A stretch of 64,000 nt of DNA from Burkholderia sp. MS389 (lineage in GTDB: Bacteria > Pseudomonadota > Gammaproteobacteria > Burkholderiales > Burkholderiaceae). Made by a program: the position numbers and the translations under genes. Position 1 is the stretch's first letter, and each line of letters begins with the position of its first letter. A model generated the notes under the pieces. The model had not been told where the DNA came from. It ran no database searches and saw only the letters and a list, made by a program, of their open reading frames with translations. The stretch covers positions 1,426,001 through 1,490,000 of the forward strand of contig NZ_CP045994.1 in the NCBI RefSeq assembly GCF_016899425.1, in the 5' to 3' direction. This document shows positions 45,878 to 54,004 of the stretch, one piece after another.

Positions 45878-47107
45878 ATGGCGTGGGCAATGACGAAGCG
45901 ACGGGCAACGCAGCCGGCGCGGCGTGTCGGCGCGATGCTCGCGCTGGCGGTTGCGGTGACGTGCGCGGCGGCCGGCATGGCTACGCGCGCGCACGCCGCG
46001 CCGGCCGGTGCGGCCGATGCGGCGGGCGCGGGATGCGGCGCGGCGTGGCCGCGCTGGGACGCGTTCAAGCGCGATTTCATCTCGGCCGACGGCCGCGTGA
46101 TCGACGTCGGCTCGGCCGATTCGCGCACGGTATCGGAGGGGCAGGCGTATGGACTGTTCTTCGCGCTGGTCGCGAACGACCGGCGCATGTTCGACACGAT
46201 CCTCGCATGGACCGAGAACAACCTCGCGCAGGGCGACCTGAGCGCGCACCTGCCCGCGTGGCTGTGGGGCCGTGCGCCCGACGGTGCGTGGCGCGTGCTC
46301 GACGCGAACGCGGCGTCGGACGCCGACCTGTGGATCGCGTATGCGCTCGTCGAGGCCGGGCGGCTGTGGCGCGAGCGCAGCTATACGGCGCGCGGTGCGC
46401 TGCTCGCGAAGCGCGTGCTCGACGACGAGACGGCGACCGTGCCGGGCCTCGGCCTCACGCTGCTGCCGGGGCCGACCGGGTTCAAGCTCGCGAACGGCCA
46501 ATGGCGCGTGAATCCGAGCTATTCGCCGCCGCAGGTGATTCGCGCGCTCGGCGCGCGGCTGCCCGACGACCGGCGCTGGGCCGCGCTCGCCTCCAGCACC
46601 GCTCGCGTGCTGCTCGACACCGCGCCGAAGGGCTTCTCGCCCGACTGGGCGTTGTATCGCGCGGGCAAGGGCTTCGGGCCCGATCCCGACACGCACGCGG
46701 AGAGTGCGTACAACGCGATCCGCGTGTACCTGTGGGCCGGCACGCTCGACCGCGCCGATCCGCTTGCCGCGCCGCTGCTCGCGAAGTTCGCGCCGTTCGC
46801 CGACCATATCGCCGCGTATGGCGCGCCGCCGGAGAAGGTCGATACGACGACGGGCGTCGCGGGGCCGAACGACGGCAACGGCGGTTTCTCCGCGGCGGCC
46901 GTGCCGTTTCTCGACGCGCGCGGCCAGCATGCGCTCGCGGAGGCACAGGCGGCCCGCGTCGATACGCTCGCGCGCCAGTCGGCGCCCGGCTATTACACGA
47001 GCGTGCTGACGCTGTTCGGCCTCGGCTGGCGCGACGGCCGTTACCGGTTCGGGGCGGACGGCACGCTCGACACCCGCTGGGGAGGCCGTTCGTGCGCCGC
47101 CCGCTGA
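45878..47107 (+). CDS. bcsZ: Periplasmic endoglucanase BcsZ (GH8)
   Basis: A 409-residue glycoside hydrolase family 8 enzyme. The signal peptide ends near TRAHA. Catalytic acid E87 lies in RTVSEGQAYGLFFALVANDRR and the second acid is among D148/D150 in SDADLWIAYAL; the ESAYNAIRVYLWAG helix is conserved. It trims nascent cellulose in the periplasm and is needed for orderly export. It begins 3 bp after bcsB, and its 3' end overlaps bcsC by 16 bp. Confidence 0.9.
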   Translation: MAWAMTKRRATQPARRVGAMLALAVAVTCAAAGMATRAHAAPAGAADAAGAGCGAAWPRWDAFKRDFISADGRVIDVGSADSRTVSEGQAYGLFFALVANDRRMFDTILAWTENNLAQGDLSAHLPAWLWGRAPDGAWRVLDANAASDADLWIAYALVEAGRLWRERSYTARGALLAKRVLDDETATVPGLGLTLLPGPTGFKLANGQWRVNPSYSPPQVIRALGARLPDDRRWAALASSTARVLLDTAPKGFSPDWALYRAGKGFGPDPDTHAESAYNAIRVYLWAGTLDRADPLAAPLLAKFAPFADHIAAYGAPPEKVDTTTGVAGPNDGNGGFSAAAVPFLDARGQHALAEAQAARVDTLARQSAPGYYTSVLTLFGLGWRDGRYRFGADGTLDTRWGGRSCAAR

Positions 47108-50100
47108 AGCGCGCCGCGCCGCACGTCGCGGGATTCGCGTGGCTCGCGTCGTCGGTGTGCGCGGCGGCGCCGGGCGCTGCGACGGGCACGGCGATCGCGA
47201 ACCCCGCGACACCGGCGACCTCGGCCGCCGCCGATGCGCGGCGCGAGCTCGACACCGCGCGAATGTGGGGCACCAAGCATCGCGACGATCTCGCCAGCGA
47301 TGCGTTGCGCAAGGGCCTGCTGATCGCGCCGGGCGACCCCGAACTGCTGGCCGAACAGGTGCGCGTGCTGCTGCGGCTCGGCGACGCGAAAGGCGCGCAG
47401 GCGTCGCTCGCGCGGCTGCAGGCGCAATCGCCGAATGCGCCTGCCACGCGGCGGGTGGCCGACGAATACCGCGTCGCGACGAGCGGGCGCGGCGAGATGG
47501 CGCAGATTCGACTGCTCGCGCGCAGCGGCCGCGCCGACGAGGCGGCCCGGCGCATCGTCGCGCTGTTTCCGAACGGCGCGCCGTCGGGCGCGCTCGGCGC
47601 CGAGTATTACCAGATCGTGTCGAACGCGCCGGGCGGGCGGGAGCCGGCGATCGCCGCGCTGCGCCGCGCGATCGCCGCCGATCCGCGGGACACGAGCGCG
47701 TCGGTCGCGCTCGCGCGGCTGTTGAACCAGCGCGACGACACGCGCGCGGAAGCGAACCGGATCGCGTCGTCGCTCGCGAAGCGCGCCGACGCGGACCATA
47801 CGGAAGCGATGGCGCTGTGGCGGCGCGTGCTGCAGTCGGCCGGCAGCGATCCCGCGTATCTCGATGCGCTGCATGCGTATCTCGCGCTCGCGCCGGACGA
47901 CACCGAATTCCGCGATCGTGCGGCCGGCCTCGACCGGCAGCGCGACGCGCAGCGCCGGCTCGAACGCGATCCCGACTACATCGCGCAGCAGCGCGGGCTG
48001 CAGGCGCTCGCGCGCGGCGACCTGGCCGCCGCCGATCCGCTGCTCGCGCGCGCCGCGAGGGCGCGCTCGGACGACGCCGATGCACTGGGCGGGCTCGGCC
48101 TGCTGCGTCTGCGCGAAGGGCGGCACGACGAAGCGCGCGCGCTGTTCGCGCGGGCCGCGGCGCGTGCGACCGACCAGCGCGGCAAATGGCAGGGCCTCGC
48201 GCGGACCGCGCAGTTCTGGGGGCTGCTCGCGCAAGGCCGCGAAGCGGCCAGCGCCGGGCGAGCGCAGGATGCCGAGCGCGCCGCGCGTGCGGCGCTCGCG
48301 ATGCAGCCGGACAACCCCGACGCGAAGCTGCAGCTCGCCGATGCGCTGCTCGCGCAGCGCGACTGGGCGCAGGCGGAGCCGTTGCTGCGCGGCTTGCTGG
48401 CCGCGCGTTCGCCGAGCGTGTCGGCCGTGCGCGACACGGCCACGCTGTATGAAAACACCGGCCGCGCGGACCGGATCGGCCCGCTGCTCGACGCGCTGCA
48501 AGGGCGCGTGACGGGCGCCGACGATCGCCGTACGCTCGACGGCCTGCGCGGCGACGTGCTCGCGAACGAAGCGCGTGCGCTGGCCGACAAGGGCGCGCGC
48601 GGGCCGGCCGCGCAACGCTACGAGGCGGCCGTGCGCGCGGCGCCCGACGCGCCGTGGACGCGCTTCGCGCTCGCGCGCCTCTATCGCGACATGGGGCTGC
48701 CGCAGCTCGGCCGCACGGTGATGGACGACGGGCTCGCGCGCAGCGACACGCCCGAGATGCGCTACGCGAGCGCGCTGTACCGCAACTCGATCGACGATGT
48801 CGCGGGCGCGCAGGCCGCGCTGGCGCCGGTCGACGATGCGCACCGGTCGGACGGGATGCGGGCGCTGGCGCGCAAGCTCGATGCGCAAAGCGCGCTGGCC
48901 GACGCACGAAGCGCGCATGCACGCGGCGACCGCGCGGCCTTTGCCGCCACGCTCGCGCACGCGCAGGCGAGCGCGCCGGACGATCCCGACATGCTCGCGG
49001 CGATCGGCGCCCAGTGGATCGACGCGGGCGAACCGGAGCGCGGCCTCGCGCCGCTGCGCGACTGGATCGCCGCGCATCCGCGCGAAGCCGACGCGGACGT
49101 GCGCTTGCGCTACGGCGACCTGCTCGGCAGCGCGGGGCGCGACGAGGCGCTCGCCGCATGGCTCGACATGCTGCGTCGCGACCCGTCGCTGACGCCCGCG
49201 CAGACGGCGCGACTGGAGGACCAGTCGCTGCGGCTCGTGCTGCGGCAGACCGACGACGCGATCGCACGACAGGACTATGCACGGGCGCGCACGCTGCTCG
49301 ATCGCGCGAGCCCGGCCGGCCGCGCGGACAAGCGTTACGCGCTCGAACGCGCCGATCTCGAACGCGCGCAGGGCCATTACGACGCGGCGCGCGACGCGCT
49401 CGCGCCGGTCGTCGCGCGTACGCCGGACGATGCCGATACGCAGCTCGCGCTCGCCCGGATCGACGAGGACAGCGGCAACCGAGCCGCCGCACGCGAGCGC
49501 GTGCAGGCCGTGCTGGCGCGCACGCCGGACGACGATGTCGACACGCAATTGTCGGCGGTGCGCCGCCTGAACGCGCTGCGCCGCCCGGACGAAGCCGCGC
49601 AGGTGACCGACCGGCTGCAGGCCGCGTATCCGGCGCGCGCCGACGTGACGGTTGCGGCCGGGCGCGTGGCCGAGGCGCAAGGCCGCTACGACGATGCGGC
49701 GTCGCTGTACCGGCTGTCGCAGTCGCAGGAACGCGCGACGGGCGTGAGCCCGGGCCGCGACGGGCTCACGCCCGCACAGGCCGCGTTCGCGGACCTCGCA
49801 CAGCGACGCAATCCCGAGATCGAGACCGGCTGGATACCCGCGTACAAGTCGGGCGATGAAGGCATTTCGTCGTATCGCGCGCAGCAGGTGCCGATCTACA
49901 TGCAGATGCCGATCCGCTACGACGGGCACGTGTTCGCGCAGATCGACACCGTGCATCTCGATCCGGGCACGCTCGATACGAGCGACCCGAACGCGTATTC
50001 GCTGAAGACGTTCGGCACGTACGCGGGGCTCAGGGCGCCGAACGGGCTGCCGCCGCCGTTCCAGCCGAATCCGCAGGCCGCCGCGCTGCTCGCGAATCCG

Positions 50101-51000
50101 TCGGGCTCGCTGCACCAGTCGACCACGGGCGTCGCGCTCGGCGCCGGTTACCTGTCCGATGCATGGCGCTTCGATCTCGGCACGTCGCCGCTCGGCTTCC
50201 CGGTGCATTACCTGGTCGGCGGCGTGCGCTACCGCTTCGACGCGGGCCCCGCGAGCTTCTCGGTGAACGCGTCGCGGCGGCCGGAAACGAGCAGCGTGCT
50301 GTCGTACGCGGGGATGCGCGACCCGTGGACCGGCGCGGTGTGGGGCGGCGTGCGCCGCGACGGCGTGAACCTGCGCGCGTCGGTCGACGTCGGCCGCACG
50401 AACCTGTTCGCGGAACTCGGCGCGGGCGTGCTGTCCGGCCGCAATGTCGAACGCAATGCGGAAGTCACGCTGCGCACCGGCTTCACGGTGCCCGTCTACG
50501 AGCGCGCGACGATGAAGGTCAGCACCGGGCTCGTCGGCAATGCGTGGCACTACGCGCAGAACCTGCGCTACTACACGTACGGGCAGGGCGGTTACTACAG
50601 CCCGCAGCGCTATCTGTCGCTCGGCGTGCCGATCGAATGGGCCGGGCGGCACGATGCGCTGTCGTGGGACCTGACCGTCACCGGCGGGATCTCCAACAGC
50701 TACGAGAAGGATTCGCTGTATTACCCGACGCTCTCCGGCCAGCGCGCCGCGCAGGTCGCGGCCGGGTTCGTGTACGCGGGCAGTTCGACGCGCGGCGTGT
50801 CGTTCTCGTACGGCGTGAACGGCATCGTCGAGTATCGCGTGAACCCGCACCTGAGCGTCGGCGCGCAGTTGCAGATCGACCGGTCGCACGACTATGCGCC
50901 GAGCTCGGCGCTCGTGTACCTGCGCTATGCGTTCGATGCGCGCGCGCCGCGCAACTGGCTCGTGACGCCGACGCCGGTGCGGCTTTATTCGGATTACTAG
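47092..51000 (+). CDS. bcsC: Cellulose export protein BcsC (TPR plus outer-membrane barrel)
   Basis: A 1302-residue protein forming the outer-membrane exit. The GTG start at 47092 is placed behind GGGGAGGCC and gives a signal peptide (VAGFAWLASSVCAAAPGA). Residues ~45-890 are tandem TPR units (LRKGLLIAPGDPELLAEQVRV and similar) spanning the periplasm. From ~905 the BCSC_C domain forms a barrel (GYLSDAWRFDLGTSPLGFPV; RDPWTGAVWGGVRRDGVNL). The last residues, PTPVRLYSDY, are typical of a periplasm-facing terminus. Length is slightly above the ~1150 of E. coli BcsC. Confidence 0.9.
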   Translation: MRRPLKRAAPHVAGFAWLASSVCAAAPGAATGTAIANPATPATSAAADARRELDTARMWGTKHRDDLASDALRKGLLIAPGDPELLAEQVRVLLRLGDAKGAQASLARLQAQSPNAPATRRVADEYRVATSGRGEMAQIRLLARSGRADEAARRIVALFPNGAPSGALGAEYYQIVSNAPGGREPAIAALRRAIAADPRDTSASVALARLLNQRDDTRAEANRIASSLAKRADADHTEAMALWRRVLQSAGSDPAYLDALHAYLALAPDDTEFRDRAAGLDRQRDAQRRLERDPDYIAQQRGLQALARGDLAAADPLLARAARARSDDADALGGLGLLRLREGRHDEARALFARAAARATDQRGKWQGLARTAQFWGLLAQGREAASAGRAQDAERAARAALAMQPDNPDAKLQLADALLAQRDWAQAEPLLRGLLAARSPSVSAVRDTATLYENTGRADRIGPLLDALQGRVTGADDRRTLDGLRGDVLANEARALADKGARGPAAQRYEAAVRAAPDAPWTRFALARLYRDMGLPQLGRTVMDDGLARSDTPEMRYASALYRNSIDDVAGAQAALAPVDDAHRSDGMRALARKLDAQSALADARSAHARGDRAAFAATLAHAQASAPDDPDMLAAIGAQWIDAGEPERGLAPLRDWIAAHPREADADVRLRYGDLLGSAGRDEALAAWLDMLRRDPSLTPAQTARLEDQSLRLVLRQTDDAIARQDYARARTLLDRASPAGRADKRYALERADLERAQGHYDAARDALAPVVARTPDDADTQLALARIDEDSGNRAAARERVQAVLARTPDDDVDTQLSAVRRLNALRRPDEAAQVTDRLQAAYPARADVTVAAGRVAEAQGRYDDAASLYRLSQSQERATGVSPGRDGLTPAQAAFADLAQRRNPEIETGWIPAYKSGDEGISSYRAQQVPIYMQMPIRYDGHVFAQIDTVHLDPGTLDTSDPNAYSLKTFGTYAGLRAPNGLPPPFQPNPQAAALLANPSGSLHQSTTGVALGAGYLSDAWRFDLGTSPLGFPVHYLVGGVRYRFDAGPASFSVNASRRPETSSVLSYAGMRDPWTGAVWGGVRRDGVNLRASVDVGRTNLFAELGAGVLSGRNVERNAEVTLRTGFTVPVYERATMKVSTGLVGNAWHYAQNLRYYTYGQGGYYSPQRYLSLGVPIEWAGRHDALSWDLTVTGGISNSYEKDSLYYPTLSGQRAAQVAAGFVYAGSSTRGVSFSYGVNGIVEYRVNPHLSVGAQLQIDRSHDYAPSSALVYLRYAFDARAPRNWLVTPTPVRLYSDY

Positions 51001-51009
51001 GGGACTGCC

Positions 51010-52977
51010 GTGAATACGGAATTCGATGCCACCCGCTCCGCGTCCGGCGCTGTCAGCCTGGTCGATCGCCTGCGCGCGCTGCTGCGTGTGGGGTCGGCGC
51101 GCGGCCGCGCCGGCGCATTGAGCCGGCTCGCGATCGACGGCCTGCCCGATACCTGGACGCAACTGGAGGCCGGCGGTCTTTACGCGATCTACGCGGCCGG
51201 CGGCACGCCGGGATGCGACGCGCTGGTGTGGGAAAGCGCGCGCCAGGCGCGCACGCGCGACGTCACGATCGTGCTCGCGCGCGATCCGGCGCGCGTCGCC
51301 GCGCAAATGGCATCGCTCGGCTTCGCGGGCGGCGCGCAGCCGGCCGGCTGGCCGCGCAACCTGAACGTGCTGGCGATGCCGCCGGCGGCAGAGCCGGCCG
51401 ACGCCGGTGTGATCGCCGCTGCGCCGCGCGGCGTGGCGCCGGGCCCGTTCGCGCGGCTGACCGGCGGCTTGCGCGCGATGAAGCGCTACGGGCTGCATGC
51501 CCGTTCGCTGTATTTCGTCGAAGGTGCGCAGCGCTGGTTCAGTTGGGATGATCCGGTTGCGCTCGCGGATGAAGCGCACGCGCTGGCCGACTGGTGCCGC
51601 ACGCGCCGGATCGCGCTCGTGCTGCTGCTCGATCCCGAAGCGACCCGGGCGGGCGACGACGCGCGCGCCGACGATGCGCCGCTCGTGCGCGACGCGGATC
51701 GTACGCCGCGCAGCGGCTTCCACGGGATCTGCTCGGGCGTCGCGCAGTTGCAGCGCACGCACGGCGAGCTGCTGTGGGTCGTCGATTTCTGGCGCGCGGG
51801 CGACACGCTCGCGGCCGGCGAGGTGCGCCCGCTGCGCTTTGCGCCGGGCGGCCGGCTGTCGGCGAGCGTCGATGGCGGCGCGACCGAACCGGCGCGCCGG
51901 ATGAAGCTCGCGAGCGACGAGGATCGCGTGGTGGTCAGCCGCGCGGTGCTCGACGGCGCGAGCCGCGTGCCGGACGGCTGGGAGATCGTCGACGACAACG
52001 CGGCCGTCGTCGCCGCGTGCGCGGACGCGCAGGCCGCGACCGCGGTGCTCGTGTTCCGCTCGCATGCGCAGCTCGAAGCGCTGTGCGCGGACGTGCACGC
52101 GCTGCGCCGGCAGTGCGGCGGCGCGCTGAAGATCGCGGTCGTCGAGCGTGGCGAGGTGCTGCGCCACCAGTTCGAGGTGCTCGTGCTGAGCGTCGGCGCG
52201 AACCGCGTCGTCGCGCGCGACTTGCCCGTCTCGCGGATGCAGGCCGCCGTGCATGCGCTGCGCGGCCAGCTCTACGCGCGGCCCGTCGCGGCCGACTATC
52301 GCGCGGCGCTCGCGGCCGCGCTCGGCGATTCGGTGCTCGGCTATCTGCCGGTCGGCACGTTCTGCCAGCGGATTCGCGCGGTGCTCGACCGCGGCGCGGT
52401 GCTCGCGCTGCCGCACACGCTCGCGAAGCTCACGCTGCTGCCGGGCGTGTCGCACGTCGACGCGCTGCGGCACTGCCGGCCGCGCCGCGCGGGCGACGTC
52501 GTGACGGCCGATGCAGGGCATCTGTTCGTGTTCCTGTTCGCTTGCGAGCCAGTGGACGCCGACGATGCGCTCGCGCGGATCTTCGACGTGCCGGTCGATA
52601 CGCTGTCCGATCGCGTCGTGTGCCTCGGCCAGGGCAGCATCGACACCGAGCTCGACGCGCTGAAGGCCGAGAACCGGCGCGCGCCGATCGCCGACTACAG
52701 CGACCTGTTCGCGGCGCCGCAACCGGCCGCCGCCGCGCGCGCGGCGCCTGCGCCGGCTGGTCCCGGCACGGCGTTGCCCGACGCGAGCGAGGTGAGCGAC
52801 GCGATCGAGGCGATCGATACCGTCATCGCGCTCGACGCGATCGGCGTGCCGCAGGCATCCGCGTCCGGCGCCATCGACGCCGTCGACGCGTCGCCGCCGC
52901 AACCCGTCATTCCCGCCGCGCGTGCGCGCGGCGCCGTCCGCAGCGCGATGCCGCTGCGCAAGCAGGAGGACGCATGA
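51010..52977 (+). CDS. bcsE: c-di-GMP-binding cellulose synthesis factor BcsE
   Basis: A 655-residue cytoplasmic regulator. The C-terminal degenerate GGDEF-like region carries an I-site RxGD: R493-A-G-D496 in CRPRRAGDVVTADAGH, which in E. coli BcsE binds c-di-GMP. Upstream lie an ATPase-like N-terminal domain (LEAGGLYAIYAAGGTPGCDA) and a REC-like domain. The last ~100 residues are Ala/Pro-rich and less conserved. BcsE docks through BcsF and BcsQ to the synthase and raises cellulose output. It starts 9 bp after bcsC and overlaps bcsF by 4 bp. Confidence 0.87.
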   Translation: MNTEFDATRSASGAVSLVDRLRALLRVGSARGRAGALSRLAIDGLPDTWTQLEAGGLYAIYAAGGTPGCDALVWESARQARTRDVTIVLARDPARVAAQMASLGFAGGAQPAGWPRNLNVLAMPPAAEPADAGVIAAAPRGVAPGPFARLTGGLRAMKRYGLHARSLYFVEGAQRWFSWDDPVALADEAHALADWCRTRRIALVLLLDPEATRAGDDARADDAPLVRDADRTPRSGFHGICSGVAQLQRTHGELLWVVDFWRAGDTLAAGEVRPLRFAPGGRLSASVDGGATEPARRMKLASDEDRVVVSRAVLDGASRVPDGWEIVDDNAAVVAACADAQAATAVLVFRSHAQLEALCADVHALRRQCGGALKIAVVERGEVLRHQFEVLVLSVGANRVVARDLPVSRMQAAVHALRGQLYARPVAADYRAALAAALGDSVLGYLPVGTFCQRIRAVLDRGAVLALPHTLAKLTLLPGVSHVDALRHCRPRRAGDVVTADAGHLFVFLFACEPVDADDALARIFDVPVDTLSDRVVCLGQGSIDTELDALKAENRRAPIADYSDLFAAPQPAAAARAAPAPAGPGTALPDASEVSDAIEAIDTVIALDAIGVPQASASGAIDAVDASPPQPVIPAARARGAVRSAMPLRKQEDA

Positions 52978-53228
52978 TCGCCGAACTCGTCATCGGCTTC
53001 ATCGTCGGTGTCGCGATCGCGGTGCCGGTGTGGATCGTCGCGCAGCACCTGGGCATCGGCCGCGGCTTCCACGCGCCGCGCGGCATCGACCGGCGCGACG
53101 CGGTGCCGTGCGAACTCGTGCCGGTCGCGCTGCGCGGCCGCCTGCTGCCGGATGTCGGCGGCGAAGAAGCCGACGAACGCCACGAACGCCACGAACGCCA
53201 CGAACGCGACAGCAAGGCGGCACGATGA
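52974..53228 (+). CDS. bcsF: BcsF-like membrane anchor
   Basis: An 84-residue protein: one N-terminal helix (ELVIGFIVGVAIAVPVWIVA), then a basic cytoplasmic segment and a His/Glu/Arg repeat tail (ERHERHERHERD). Position between bcsE and bcsQ and the single helix match BcsF, which tethers BcsE to the membrane. It is longer than the ~63 residues of E. coli BcsF because of the repeat tail. It overlaps both neighbours by 4 bp (ATGA). Sequence similarity is limited, so the name rests mostly on context. Confidence 0.7.
   Translation: MIAELVIGFIVGVAIAVPVWIVAQHLGIGRGFHAPRGIDRRDAVPCELVPVALRGRLLPDVGGEEADERHERHERHERDSKAAR
53174..53209. repeat. 9-bp tandem repeats at the end of bcsF
   Basis: CGAACGCCA occurs three times perfectly and a fourth time with one change. 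It encodes the (HER)n tail. Such repeats can change length by slippage in steps of three codons without breaking the frame. Confidence 0.85.
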
Positions 53229-54004
53229 AGACGATCGCCCTCACGTCGACGACGGGCGGCGCGGGCCGCACGACGCTGGCCGCCGCGCTCGCGGTGCTGC
53301 TCGCGCGCCGCGGCCGGCCGGTCGTCGCCGTCGAATTCGATGCACAGAACCTGATGGGCGCGACGCTCGGCCTCGATACGCTGGCCGAACACGGTCTCGC
53401 GCACGGCCTGCTCGGCGGCGCCGAACCGTGGCACGCGCACACGTGGCGCAACGCCGACGGCGTGCTGTTCGTGCCGTACGGGCAGGTCGATGCGGCCGGC
53501 GCCGCCGCGTGCGATGCGCGGCTCGCTGCCGATCCGGCCTGGCTGTCGCGCGCGCTCGACGAGATCGCGCTGCCGGCCGACGGCGTCGTGCTGGTCGACA
53601 CCGCGCGCTATCCGTCGCCGCAGGCCGAGCAGGCGATTCGCCGCGCGGACCTGACGCTCGTCGTCGTGCCGCCGGAGCCGGTCGCGTGCGCGACGACGGC
53701 CGCGCGGCTCGGCGCGCTGCGGGCCGGCCGCGGCGAACTGCAGATCGTCGTGAACCGGCTGAACCCGGCGCGCGACATGCAGCGCGACGCGCTGGCGATG
53801 CTGCGCGCGGTCGCGGGGTCGGCGTCGATGCTCGAGCAGCGCATCCACGTCGACGCGGCGGTGCCCGAAGCGCTCGCGCGCGGCAGCTGGATCTTCGACG
53901 ATGCGCCGTATTCGCAGGCGTCGCACGACCTGAACGGCGTCGCGAACTGGGTCGACACGTGGCTGACGGCGGCCGTCGCCGGCCGCGCGGGAGGCGTGCG
54001 ATGA
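53225..54004 (+). CDS. bcsQ: BcsQ, ParA/MinD-like ATPase of cellulose synthesis
   Basis: A 259-residue SIMIBI-class protein. The P-loop is TTGGAGRTT: the signature lysines of KGGxGKT are Thr10 and Arg15. E. coli BcsQ is similarly degenerate (RGGVGTTT), so this is a family trait. VEFDAQNL (switch I-like) and VLVDTARYP (Walker B-like) follow. BcsQ with BcsR supports assembly and localisation of the synthase with BcsE/F. It overlaps bcsF and bcsA by 4 bp each; its usual partner gene bcsR lies at the other end of the operon. Confidence 0.87.
   Translation: MKTIALTSTTGGAGRTTLAAALAVLLARRGRPVVAVEFDAQNLMGATLGLDTLAEHGLAHGLLGGAEPWHAHTWRNADGVLFVPYGQVDAAGAAACDARLAADPAWLSRALDEIALPADGVVLVDTARYPSPQAEQAIRRADLTLVVVPPEPVACATTAARLGALRAGRGELQIVVNRLNPARDMQRDALAMLRAVAGSASMLEQRIHVDAAVPEALARGSWIFDDAPYSQASHDLNGVANWVDTWLTAAVAGRAGGVR

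Noticed and set aside
43460..49492. A very long open reading frame on the minus strand opposite bcsB-bcsZ-bcsC
   Set aside because: It is Arg/Ala-rich with no domain, and arises because stop codons are rare opposite G/C-ending codons; the plus-strand proteins are clearly recognisable.
53174..53209. CRISPR-like or mobile repeat in bcsF
   Set aside because: The unit is 9 bp, contiguous and in frame; it is a coding tandem repeat, not spaced repeats.
53225..54004. bcsQ as a decayed ATPase gene
   Set aside because: The degenerate P-loop is shared in kind by E. coli BcsQ, the frame is intact and the gene overlaps both neighbours, so it is functional in context.
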